A stretch of DNA of 31,927 nt from an uncultured Erysipelotrichaceae bacterium (GTDB lineage Bacteria > Bacillota_I > Bacilli_A > Erysipelotrichales > Erysipelotrichaceae). The DNA lies in the NCBI GenBank assembly GCA_934675465.1, contig CAKUQM010000021.1, positions 1 through 31,927 of the forward strand, read 5' to 3'. Under the pieces are notes generated by a model that saw nothing but the letters and a program-made list of their open reading frames with translations, had not been told where the DNA came from and searched no databases. Both the position numbers and the translations under genes were made by a program. Every line of letters starts with the position of its first letter. Within the stretch, counting starts at the first letter, position 1. Positions 7,080-14,599 of this stretch are shown here, piece by piece.

Positions 7080-7397
7080 ATGGCAAATACTAATATAACT
7101 ATAAGAATTGACGAGAGATTAAAAGCTGAATTACAAAAACTTATGTCTAATCTAGGACTTGATATGACTACATTTTTCACTTTAGCTGCTAAGCAGGCTG
7201 TAAGAGAACAGGCTATTCCGTTTAATGTGAGTATGAATGTGGGCAAATATAATGAAAGAGATTATGAGTTTGCGAGAAAGAATACTAAATATAATGCAGA
7301 TGGAGTGCCCGTTATTTCTAAAGATGATGAATGGCTAGAAGAAACTGAATGGGATGATATATTCGAGGAGGTCAAAAAGGAACATGAAAGGAAATAA
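7080..7397 (+). CDS. RelB/DinJ family antitoxin
   Basis: A 105-residue antitoxin. The first 50 residues form a ribbon-helix-helix DNA-binding domain (NITIRIDERLKAELQKLM, then GLDMTTFFTLAAKQAV), and the acidic C-terminal tail (DDEWLEETEWDDIFEEV) would wrap the toxin. The DinJ-like NVGKYNERDYEFARKN region is also present. A Shine-Dalgarno-like aaaaagga precedes the ATG at 7080. Its stop overlaps the toxin start by one base (taATG), so the two are translated together, antitoxin first as usual. Confidence 0.88.
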   Translation: MANTNITIRIDERLKAELQKLMSNLGLDMTTFFTLAAKQAVREQAIPFNVSMNVGKYNERDYEFARKNTKYNADGVPVISKDDEWLEETEWDDIFEEVKKEHERK

Positions 7398-7726
7398 TGA
7401 ATAGAGGAGAGGTATGGTTTGTGGAGTTTCCTGTAGAAGAAATAGCAGGAAAAACAACAAATAGGCCTGTTGTTGTGCTTGATGAATATTTATTAGAGGT
7501 TTTATCTGTAAAAATCACAAAACACAAGCCTAGAAAAGACGATCCATATGATATTCCAATTTTGTATTGGGAAGAAGCTGGTCTAAGGCTGGCTTCTACT
7601 GCGAGAGTATCTAAAACAAGGATGCTAATAAAGGATAATTTTCTTTATCAACTCGGAAAGCTATGCGAGTACGATTTAGAGAGAATAGAAAAATTATACA
7701 AAAAATTTCTTGAAAATGGGCGTTGA
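7397..7726 (+). CDS. PemK/MazF-like toxin
   Basis: A 109-residue protein beginning MNRGEVWFVEFP and continuing to TNRPVVVL, the beta-barrel start of the PemK/MazF endoribonuclease fold. LSVKITKHKPRKDDPYDIPI matches the central region of the family. It should cleave mRNA when free of the upstream antitoxin. A RelB/DinJ-type antitoxin with a MazF-fold toxin is a mixed pairing, though such combinations are known. The stop codon lies inside the hairpin terminator that follows. Confidence 0.85.
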   Translation: MNRGEVWFVEFPVEEIAGKTTNRPVVVLDEYLLEVLSVKITKHKPRKDDPYDIPILYWEEAGLRLASTARVSKTRMLIKDNFLYQLGKLCEYDLERIEKLYKKFLENGR

Positions 7727-7746
7727 TTAAAAACGGCGTCTTTTTT
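7720..7746 (+). terminator. Terminator of the toxin-antitoxin operon
   Basis: GCGTT (7720-7724) pairs with AACGGC (7732-7737), with one bulged G, and is followed by tc and a run of six T (7741-7746). The stem overlaps the stop codon of the toxin gene. Confidence 0.5.
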
Positions 7747-7811
7747 GTTGATGGTGTGATTTATGTACAGCCATATTTATATAGTTATAAGTGTAAAGAG
7801 AGAGGTACAAA

Positions 7812-8270
7812 ATGAATAGAGAAAAGATATTAGAAGTGAAACTAGATAATGGGGAATGGATTAGTTTACCAACAAATGAGATGAATTTAAGAGTTGTTGA
7901 TTATAGGTGTGAATTATTAATTGATGATTGCATGGTATTCGATACTGATATTGAACTATTAAATACTTTTGTATTGTTGGCAAAAGGATTGAATGATAAA
8001 GATGCTGAAAAACTTAATGTTGTTTTATCTAGTGGTGAGTATGCAAGTAGTATGAGTGAAGTGATTGATGTAATAAAAAATATTGAATTATTTGAAGTTG
8101 TATATGGCATCAATAATTATTATGATCTAGGACAATATTATGGAAATGGTAATAATGAAAACTACGAAGAATTAGGAATAAGGATTGCTGAAGATGAGAA
8201 CGGAATCTTTTTAGATAATATTTATTTATCATGCGCAAACCCTAACTATTATCAAGAATCTTTAAGGTGA
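7812..8270 (+). CDS. ArdA-like antirestriction domain protein
   Basis: A 152-residue acidic protein (many Asp and Glu) resembling ArdA-like antirestriction proteins of conjugative elements: a GEWISLPTNEM start, a central VLLAKGLNDKDAEKLNVVL helix pair, VIKNIELFEVV and NNYYDLGQYY. ArdA proteins mimic DNA and block type I restriction enzymes. The match is by pattern and overall layout and is therefore moderate. A Shine-Dalgarno (gagagagg) precedes ATG 7812. It sits alone between the toxin-antitoxin operon and a large helicase gene, so it may be a leftover of a mobile element. Confidence 0.55.
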   Translation: MNREKILEVKLDNGEWISLPTNEMNLRVVDYRCELLIDDCMVFDTDIELLNTFVLLAKGLNDKDAEKLNVVLSSGEYASSMSEVIDVIKNIELFEVVYGINNYYDLGQYYGNGNNENYEELGIRIAEDENGIFLDNIYLSCANPNYYQESLR

Positions 8271-8312
8271 AAGATCTATTAATAATCTTTACAATTAACT
8301 ATAATCTAAGTA

Positions 8313-10505
8313 ATGGATGAGAAGTTAAGGGAACTAAAGAAACAAATGACTATTGATTTGCTCAATAGTTTTTTAGGTGGTGAGAGTGGAACTGGTTTTT
8401 ATAGTACAAAGCTTGTATTGAATAAGACTAGAGAATCAAATGTTTATAGCACTCTTTGTAAGCAATTGAGAAATTGTGATGAGTTTCTTTTTAATGTAGC
8501 TTTTATTACAGATGATGGCTTGATTATGCTTAAGCATACTCTAGAAGAGGTTAAATGTAAGGGCAGAATCATAACTTCTGATTATTTGATGTTTAATAAT
8601 CCTAAGACTTTTGAAGAGTTATTAAAGTTAAAGGATAAAAATGTAGATATTAGAATCTATAGTAAGGATAATTTCCATGCCAAGGGTTATATCTTTAAGT
8701 GTGGTGAACAATATAAGGCTTTAATAGGCAGTTCTAATTTAACTGGTAATGCCTTAAAAAAGAATACGGAATGGAATGTTTTGACCAGTTCATTAGGTGA
8801 TGGTTCTTTTATTAATGAAATCATCAATGAATTTGATGATGAATGGGATAATGATACTGTAGCTTTAGATAAGGCGTGGATTGAGGAATATAAGAAAAAG
8901 TATGAAATAAATAGAAAGTATGTTGAAAAGACGAATTCTTTTATTTTGGATATTAATGTTCCTCGTCCTAATAAAATGCAACAAGAGGCTTTGGCTAATT
9001 TAGATACTTTAAGAAAACAAGGCGAGAGAAAGGCGTTATTGATTTCGGCTACTGGCACTGGTAAGACTTTCTTGAGTGCTTTTGATGCATATAATTATGA
9101 TCCTAAGAGGGTGTTGTTTATTGCGCATCGTGGAAAATTATTAAATGATGCATGTAGGACTTTTAATAAAGTATTTGGTGATATTCCTTCATCTATTTAT
9201 AAGGGTCAAAAAAAAGATAAGGATGCCAGACTGATTTTTGCGTCTATTCAAACATTGGCTAAAGAAGATAATTTAAAGACATTTGATGTTGATGAGTTTG
9301 ATTATATTGTCGTAGATGAAGCACACCATACTTGTGGTAGTACTTATAAAAGAGTATTAGATTATTTTAAGCCTAAGTTTTTACTTGGCATGACAGCTAC
9401 TCCTGAGCGCATGGATGGTGGTGATATTTTCGCATATTATGATCATAATGTAGCTTATGAGATTAGGCTAAATGATGCCTTAGAATATGAATTATTATGT
9501 CCTTTCCATTATTTTGGTATTAATGATTTTACTATTGATGGCGAAGAATCAGATGCTTTAGATTTTAATAAATTGGTAAACGATAAAAGAGTTGAGTTGG
9601 TAATGGAAAAGGCTCAATATTATGGTTATTCTGGAGAAAAGGTTAAGGGATTAATCTTTGTAAGTAGAGTGGATGAGGCTAAGAAATTATCTTTATTATT
9701 TAATGAAAAAGGTTGGAAGACTGCGGTATTAAGTGGTGGAGATAGTGAAGATGAAAGAGAAAGAATCATTGAGTCTTTAGAGTCGGATAATGGTTTGGAT
9801 TATATTATTTCGATTGATGTTTTAAATGAGGGTGTTGATATTCCATCAGTTAATCAAATCATTATGTTAAGACCTACTGAGTCAGCTATTATTTTTGTAC
9901 AACAATTAGGTAGAGGTTTAAGAAAGATTGAGAATAAGAAGTATGTTGTAGTTCTTGATTTTATTGCCAACTACCAAAAGAATTATTTGATTCCGATTGC
10001 TTTGTCTGGTGATAAGAGTTATCAGAAACAAAAGTATAGAGAATTCTTAACTGAACTTGATGTGATTACTCCTGATATTACAACGATTGAGTTTGATGAG
10101 ATTGTTAAGGAAAGAATTTTTAAACAAATTAATAAGACTACTATTGGTGGAAAGACTAGAATTTTTAATGAGTATAAACAATTAAAGAATATGTTGGGTA
10201 GGATTCCTACTTATGATGATTTCTTGAATTATGACACCATCAGTATGGATTTGTTGTGTAGTGAATTTAATAGCTATTACTCTTTCTTGTTGGATAGAAA
10301 AGAAGTTGATGCGTATTTTAATGATATTGAAAAAGCTTATTTAGATTTTGTGTCTAAGGAATTTATTAATGGTATGCGTTTGACTGAAGTTGATGCGATT
10401 AATGATTTAATTAATGGTGTTATTGGTGAATATCAAGGTAATTGTTTAAGGATATTAGACGGTTCTTCTTATCTAAAGATGATATTAAAAGATATAGTGG
10501 TGTAA
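8313..10505 (+). CDS. PLD-nuclease / superfamily 2 helicase, N-terminal part of a frameshifted gene
   Basis: The first 730 residues of a PLD-helicase-DUF3427 protein. Residues 30-160 form a phospholipase-D-type nuclease domain with FHAKGYIF (121-128) and IGSSNLTG. Helicase motifs follow: ATGTGKT (246-252), VVDEAHH (333-339), GMTATPERMDG and QQLGRGLRK (530-538). The start of DUF3427 follows. Such proteins are thought to act in DNA repair or defence; the exact role is unknown. The frame ends at 10505, but similarity continues in the -1 frame (10442-11125), so one base appears to be missing. No Shine-Dalgarno: TATAAT (8300-8305) ends 7 bases before the ATG. Confidence 0.85.
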   Translation: MDEKLRELKKQMTIDLLNSFLGGESGTGFYSTKLVLNKTRESNVYSTLCKQLRNCDEFLFNVAFITDDGLIMLKHTLEEVKCKGRIITSDYLMFNNPKTFEELLKLKDKNVDIRIYSKDNFHAKGYIFKCGEQYKALIGSSNLTGNALKKNTEWNVLTSSLGDGSFINEIINEFDDEWDNDTVALDKAWIEEYKKKYEINRKYVEKTNSFILDINVPRPNKMQQEALANLDTLRKQGERKALLISATGTGKTFLSAFDAYNYDPKRVLFIAHRGKLLNDACRTFNKVFGDIPSSIYKGQKKDKDARLIFASIQTLAKEDNLKTFDVDEFDYIVVDEAHHTCGSTYKRVLDYFKPKFLLGMTATPERMDGGDIFAYYDHNVAYEIRLNDALEYELLCPFHYFGINDFTIDGEESDALDFNKLVNDKRVELVMEKAQYYGYSGEKVKGLIFVSRVDEAKKLSLLFNEKGWKTAVLSGGDSEDERERIIESLESDNGLDYIISIDVLNEGVDIPSVNQIIMLRPTESAIIFVQQLGRGLRKIENKKYVVVLDFIANYQKNYLIPIALSGDKSYQKQKYREFLTELDVITPDITTIEFDEIVKERIFKQINKTTIGGKTRIFNEYKQLKNMLGRIPTYDDFLNYDTISMDLLCSEFNSYYSFLLDRKEVDAYFNDIEKAYLDFVSKEFINGMRLTEVDAINDLINGVIGEYQGNCLRILDGSSYLKMILKDIVV

Positions 10506-11125
10506 CTTTTATTGAAGATAATTGTATAAGCAAAAAGTTCTTAGGATGTTTAAATAATCCAAAGTTTAAAAAAGAATTACTAGATATCATTAGTTATATT
10601 AGAAAAGTTAATAAGAGAGATTATTCTGTTTATTATAAGGATAGTGATTTGGTTTTATATAAGACTTATACAAGAAAAGATGTTTGTAGATTACTTAATT
10701 GGCCAGTGAATATGAATCCACAGAATATTGGCGGTTATTTCTACGATGAAAGTTCAAACACAATGGCTGTTTATGTTACTTATAATAAAGACTTAAGCAC
10801 TACTTCGGCTTCTTTGATGTATGAGGATCGTTTTATTGATAAGAAACATATTGTTTGTATGTCTAAGAATAATCGTAGTTTAAGTTCTCCTGAGGCTTTA
10901 AGGTTTATTAATTATGATGGTGCTATGAAGGTGCATTTGTTTATTAATAAGATTAAGGGAGATAGTTTCTACTATTTGGGTGAGATAACTTGTGCTAAGG
11001 ATAAGATTGAAGAAAAGTATACTAATGAGGGTAAAAAAATACTGGAGTTTCATTATGAATTAGATACTCCAGTAAAAGATAGTATTTATGATTATTTAAC
11101 TACAAAGATTGTTGATACTGAATAA
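10442..11125 (+). pseudogene. DUF3427 C-terminal part of the broken helicase gene
   Basis: This 227-codon frame continues the helicase protein in the -1 frame. It has the DUF3427-type YTRKDVCRLLNWP, IGGYFYDE and LFINKIKGDSFYYLGE motifs. It opens right after a TAA at 10439-10441 with a TTG and has no good start of its own, so it is probably not a separate gene. Joined to the upstream part, the protein would have about 940 residues, normal for the family. A sequencing error, a recent one-base deletion or recoding would all give this picture. Its end overlaps the convergent NUDIX gene by 26 bases. Confidence 0.75.
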
Positions 11126-11495
11126 GTTTTTCAAAGATGGCTTCATCTGCTGGTACCCAGTTGATTGAGTCATCTTTTTTGATGTCTATCCATTTGATGC
11201 CTAGGTGGTCATTAAGATGAATATGAGAGCTTAATGGGGTATAGATAAAACATTCCATTGATAGATGAAATTCAGGATAATCATATTCTCTTGTCATTAA
11301 GTATTTATCAACAGAGATGGAGATTTCCATTTCTTCTCTTATTTCTCTAATAAGGGCTTGTTCAGGGCTTTCTCCTTCTTCGATTTTTCCTCCTGGGAAT
11401 TCCCATAGTCCTTGTAAAGTTCCTTTTTTTCTAGCTGCAATTAGTACTTTATTGTTTTCTACCATTAGTGCAGCAACTACTCTTATTGTTTTCAT
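11100..11495 (-). CDS. NUDIX hydrolase, MutT-like (8-oxo-dGTP diphosphatase)
   Basis: A 131-residue NUDIX protein with a complete box: GGKIEEGESPEQALIREI followed by REEM (about residues 35-56). AARKKGTLQGLWEFPGGK matches the MutT subgroup that removes oxidised dGTP from the nucleotide pool. Substrate choice within NUDIX enzymes is often broader, so the name is provisional. The ATG lacks a Shine-Dalgarno; the promoter TGGACA-17-GATAAT ends 7 bases upstream. It is convergent with, and overlaps, the helicase C-terminal fragment. Confidence 0.88.
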   Translation of the reverse strand: MKTIRVVAALMVENNKVLIAARKKGTLQGLWEFPGGKIEEGESPEQALIREIREEMEISISVDKYLMTREYDYPEFHLSMECFIYTPLSSHIHLNDHLGIKWIDIKKDDSINWVPADEAIFEKLIQYQQSL

Positions 11496-11502
11496 GAGAT
11501 CT

Positions 11503-11531
11503 ATTATCTCTGATTATTATTTTGATGTCCA
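11503..11531 (-). promoter_or_regulatory. Promoter of the NUDIX gene (leaderless type)
   Basis: On the minus strand TGGACA (11526-11531), a 17-base spacer and GATAAT (11503-11508) are followed by 7 bases and the ATG. The -35 lies inside a short palindrome, GATGT-CC-ACATC (11524-11535), which could be an operator. Confidence 0.45.
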
Positions 11532-11606
11532 CATCATCCAAATAGGTGATTATGGTGATTGGGGTGGATGTTATAATTTAGGTAACTAATAACGGAGGAA
11601 AATGAT

Positions 11607-12689
11607 ATGGGTTTAATTAAAGCTGCTCTTGGTTCTGCTGGTGGTGTATTGGCTGATACTTGGAAAGATTATTTTGTGTGTGATGCCCTTGCTAATGAAG
11701 TATTAATGGTTAAGGGTACTAAAAAGGGCGCTGGTTTGTTTGATAAGAGCGATGTTATTACAAATGGTTCTGGCATCGTTGTAGCGGATGGACAATGTGC
11801 TCTTATCGTTGATGATGGTCTAGTAGTGGAAGTAGCTAACGAACCTGGTAATTATACTTTCAATACTGATAAGTCACCTTCAGTTTTCGATGGTGGTTTA
11901 ACTGGATTAAAGGATACTTTCCAGACAATGGTTGAGCGTTTCACTTATGGTGGTGTAACAAATAGATCTCAAACAGTTTATTATGTTAATACTAAAGAGA
12001 TTATGGGTTACATGTATGGGACTGCTACTCCTGTTTCATTTAGAGTAAAAGATGAAAATGTTGGATATGATATCGATGTAGGTTTAAGATGCAACGGGGA
12101 ATATTCAATTAAGATTACAAATCCTATCTTGTTCTATAAAAATGTTGCAGGTAATTGTACTCAATTCACAAGAGATCAATTGGATAATCAAATGAAGACT
12201 GAACTATTAACTGCTTTACAACCTGCTTTGGCTGATTTAAGTAATAAGGGTGTAAATCGTTATTCAGATATTCCGATGCATACATTTGATTTGGTTGATT
12301 CACTTAATACAATCTTAAGTAAGAAGTGGTCTGATTTAAGAGGTATCTCTATTTGTTCATTTGGTATTAATTCTATTAGCCCTACTGATGATGATCTTAA
12401 GAGAATTCAAAATCTTCAAGAGGGTGCTGCTCTTAGAAATCCAAATGCAGCTGCTGGTGCTATGGCTGCTGCTCAAGCACAGGCAATGCGTGATGCTGCT
12501 AATAATCCAGGTGGCGCTATGGGTGCTTTCATGGGTATGAATATGGCTGCTGGTGCTGGTAATGTTGCTGGATTGTTCGCTCAGGGTCAGCCTGCTGCTA
12601 CAGGTACTGGTGCTTTCTGTCCACATTGTGGTAAGCCAGTGGCTGGTGATGCTGCTTTCTGTTCAAGTTGCGGCAAACCGCTTAAATAA
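11607..12689 (+). CDS. SPFH-domain protein with C-terminal zinc ribbon (YdjI-like)
   Basis: A 360-residue homologue of B. subtilis YdjI. The N-terminal two thirds hold the SPFH/virion-core-like domain (QTVYYVNTKEIMGYMYG, then RYSDIPMHTFDL), followed by an Ala/Gly/Met-rich linker of about 60 residues. A zinc ribbon closes the chain, with CPHCGKP and CSSCGKP at the end. In B. subtilis this family is linked to membrane stress and to recruiting PspA; no pspA is present here. ATG 11607 has a strong cggagga site. It is the first gene of a three-gene operon, with a TATAAT at 11571-11576. Confidence 0.85.
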   Translation: MGLIKAALGSAGGVLADTWKDYFVCDALANEVLMVKGTKKGAGLFDKSDVITNGSGIVVADGQCALIVDDGLVVEVANEPGNYTFNTDKSPSVFDGGLTGLKDTFQTMVERFTYGGVTNRSQTVYYVNTKEIMGYMYGTATPVSFRVKDENVGYDIDVGLRCNGEYSIKITNPILFYKNVAGNCTQFTRDQLDNQMKTELLTALQPALADLSNKGVNRYSDIPMHTFDLVDSLNTILSKKWSDLRGISICSFGINSISPTDDDLKRIQNLQEGAALRNPNAAAGAMAAAQAQAMRDAANNPGGAMGAFMGMNMAAGAGNVAGLFAQGQPAATGTGAFCPHCGKPVAGDAAFCSSCGKPLK

Positions 12690-13759
12690 TGAGCGAAATT
12701 GTATCTTATAAATGCCCCAACTGTGGCGCTTCAATTCCCTTTAATGCGGCAAGCGGTACATTAAAATGTGCGCATTGTGGTACAGAGTACGACATTAATA
12801 CATTAAAGGATTTGATGAATGAAGAGAATGTGGGGGTAGATAATGCCACATTCTCTTCAAAGCCTACAGAAAAGGTCAGTATAGATGGCAAGGTAACTTA
12901 TACTTGTCCATCATGTGGAGGGCAGGTAATTGGTGATGAGAATATGTCAGCATCTACCTGTCCTTATTGTGGTAATAGCGTTATTGATCCAGGTCAATTT
13001 GATGGTATTTTAAAACCAGAGCTTGTTGTTCCTTTCGCTTTAGATAAGAATGCCGCAAAGAAAGCTTATAGCGAGTTTTTAAAAGGTAAATGGGCGCTCC
13101 CAAATGATTTTGCGGTCAATAATGTTATTGAGAAGTTAAATGGCATCTATGTTCCATATTGGCTATTTGATGCTGACGTTGATGGTAAGGCTAGATTTAG
13201 AACTACTAGAGTTAACACCTATCGTCATGGTGACTATGTGACAACCGAGACATCACATTATCTTGTATATCGTGATGGTAGCGCATCTTTTGAGAAGATT
13301 CCGGTTGATGCCTCTACTAAATTAGATGATTCTTTATTGGATGCCCTAGAACCATTTGATTATTCAAAGGGTGCTGATTTCAATAGTGCTTACTTATCTG
13401 GTTATTTCGCTGATAAGTATGATGCAGATGAGAATGAGACTTTCAAGAAGGCTAATGATCGTATTAATAATTCAATGTATCAATTATTAGGTTCTACAGT
13501 TATTGGCTATGCATCTTGTATCTTTGAAGCGGGTTCTGTTGATTATAAGGATTCTAAGGCTGCCTATGCTCTGCTTCCTGTTTATATTTTTTCTACTAAA
13601 TATCATGGTGAGGTTTATAACTTCGCGATGAATGGTCAAACAGGAAAGTTTGCGGGTGATTTGCCAATGGATAAGGCTAAAGTATTTAAGACCTTGTTGT
13701 TGGTATTTATAATTTGTTTTGTGATAATTTCGCTTATTGCGTATATGGTGGTGAAGTAA
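12689..13759 (+). CDS. Zinc-ribbon membrane protein (YdjG-like)
   Basis: A 356-residue protein starting with two zinc ribbons, CPNCGASIPF...CAHCG (residues 9-33) and CPSCGGQV...CPYCG (73-97). A globular middle with VPYWLFDADVDGKARF follows, and one C-terminal membrane helix (LLLVFIICFVIISLIAYMVV). This is the layout of B. subtilis YdjG, often labelled TFIIB-type zinc finger or misnamed PriA-like. The start overlaps the preceding stop by one base (taATG), so it is translated together with the SPFH protein. The biochemical role is unknown; membrane-stress function is inferred from the operon. Confidence 0.82.
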   Translation: MSEIVSYKCPNCGASIPFNAASGTLKCAHCGTEYDINTLKDLMNEENVGVDNATFSSKPTEKVSIDGKVTYTCPSCGGQVIGDENMSASTCPYCGNSVIDPGQFDGILKPELVVPFALDKNAAKKAYSEFLKGKWALPNDFAVNNVIEKLNGIYVPYWLFDADVDGKARFRTTRVNTYRHGDYVTTETSHYLVYRDGSASFEKIPVDASTKLDDSLLDALEPFDYSKGADFNSAYLSGYFADKYDADENETFKKANDRINNSMYQLLGSTVIGYASCIFEAGSVDYKDSKAAYALLPVYIFSTKYHGEVYNFAMNGQTGKFAGDLPMDKAKVFKTLLLVFIICFVIISLIAYMVVK

Positions 13760-14559
13760 TGAAAAAGATATTATTAGTAATTAGTATTCTTTTCCTATCA
13801 TTATTCTCATTACCAGTAATGGCCAATGATACTAAGGTAGTTGATGAGTATGGTGCCTTGAGTGATGGTGAAAGAGAAGAATTAGAGAATGATGTTGAAA
13901 CTTTAATTGAAAAGGTTGGTTTTGACATCGTCATCTATTTCGCAGATAGTCAAAATGATGATATTACTGCACTTGCTGATGATTACTTTGATTATAATGA
14001 CTATGGTTTGGGAAGTGATAGAGATGGTATCATCTTGTGTATAAACTATACACTTCGTGATTATACGATTACGACAAGGGGCTATGATACGATTACCTTG
14101 TTTGCGGATGATGCCCTTGATAATGAACTATATGCCAATATTACTCCTTATTTGAGTGATGGTGATAGTGTTGGCGCTGCTAAGGCTTTCTTGTCTGGTG
14201 TTGAGTATGTCTATGATCATCCTGATAAGTATATTCATGAATATCATGAGCCTGAAGAAGAAGTCAATCCTATTAAGACAGCTTTAATCAGTGGTGGCGT
14301 TGGTTCTTTGATTATTTCTTTGATTGTATTTTTAGTACTAAGAGGGCAATTAAAGACCCAGGGTATTAAGAAACAGGCCAATGCTTATATGACAAATTCT
14401 GGTGTTGATATCTTTAGAAGTGGTGAGATTTTCTTATATAAGACAAGTCAAACTACTAAGATTGAAAGAAGTGATAATTCATCTAGTGGCGGTGGTTCTA
14501 GTACCCATATTTCTAGTAGTGGGGCAACCCATGGTGGTGGCGGTTCCCATAAGTTTTAA
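13759..14559 (+). CDS. TPM-domain membrane protein (YdjH/YgcG-like)
   Basis: A 266-residue exported protein. It has a signal peptide (KKILLVISILFLSLFSLPVMA), a TPM domain beginning VVDEYGALSDGEREELENDV with DGIILCINYTLRDYTI, a membrane helix near residues 175-195 (ISGGVGSLIISLIVFLVL), and a Ser/Gly/His-rich tail ending GGGGSHKF. The tail is a signature of this family. I start at ATG 13759, which overlaps the previous stop by one base; the frame is open from 13714, but that would bury the signal peptide. It completes the YdjI-YdjG-YdjH-like set and is followed by a palindrome acting as terminator. Confidence 0.85.
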   Translation: MKKILLVISILFLSLFSLPVMANDTKVVDEYGALSDGEREELENDVETLIEKVGFDIVIYFADSQNDDITALADDYFDYNDYGLGSDRDGIILCINYTLRDYTITTRGYDTITLFADDALDNELYANITPYLSDGDSVGAAKAFLSGVEYVYDHPDKYIHEYHEPEEEVNPIKTALISGGVGSLIISLIVFLVLRGQLKTQGIKKQANAYMTNSGVDIFRSGEIFLYKTSQTTKIERSDNSSSGGGSSTHISSSGATHGGGGSHKF

Positions 14560-14564
14560 TTAAA

Positions 14565-14590
14565 TAAGTCGCACTTAATTGTGCGACTTA
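14565..14590 (+). terminator. Hairpin at the end of the SPFH/TPM operon
   Basis: TAAGTCGCAC (14565-14574) and GTGCGACTTA (14581-14590) are perfect 10-base complements around a 6-base loop, six bases after the TPM stop codon. The T-tract is poor (agtatattt). It also lies only ten bases before the next ATG (14600), so it could instead be an operator or an attenuator for the signalling operon. Confidence 0.5.
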
Positions 14591-14599
14591 AGTATATTT

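Noticed and set aside
6974..7246. 90-residue minus-strand frame over the antitoxin gene
   Set aside because: It overlaps a clear ribbon-helix-helix antitoxin gene and its promoter, and has no recognisable motif.
10442..10505. Programmed -1 frameshifting in the helicase gene
   Set aside because: No in-frame slippery heptamer followed by a clear stem is visible in the overlap; deletion or read error is simpler.
14565..14590. Strong classical terminator
   Set aside because: The stem is perfect but the T-run is poor and it adjoins the next start, so I kept it only as a moderate-confidence terminator with an operator alternative.
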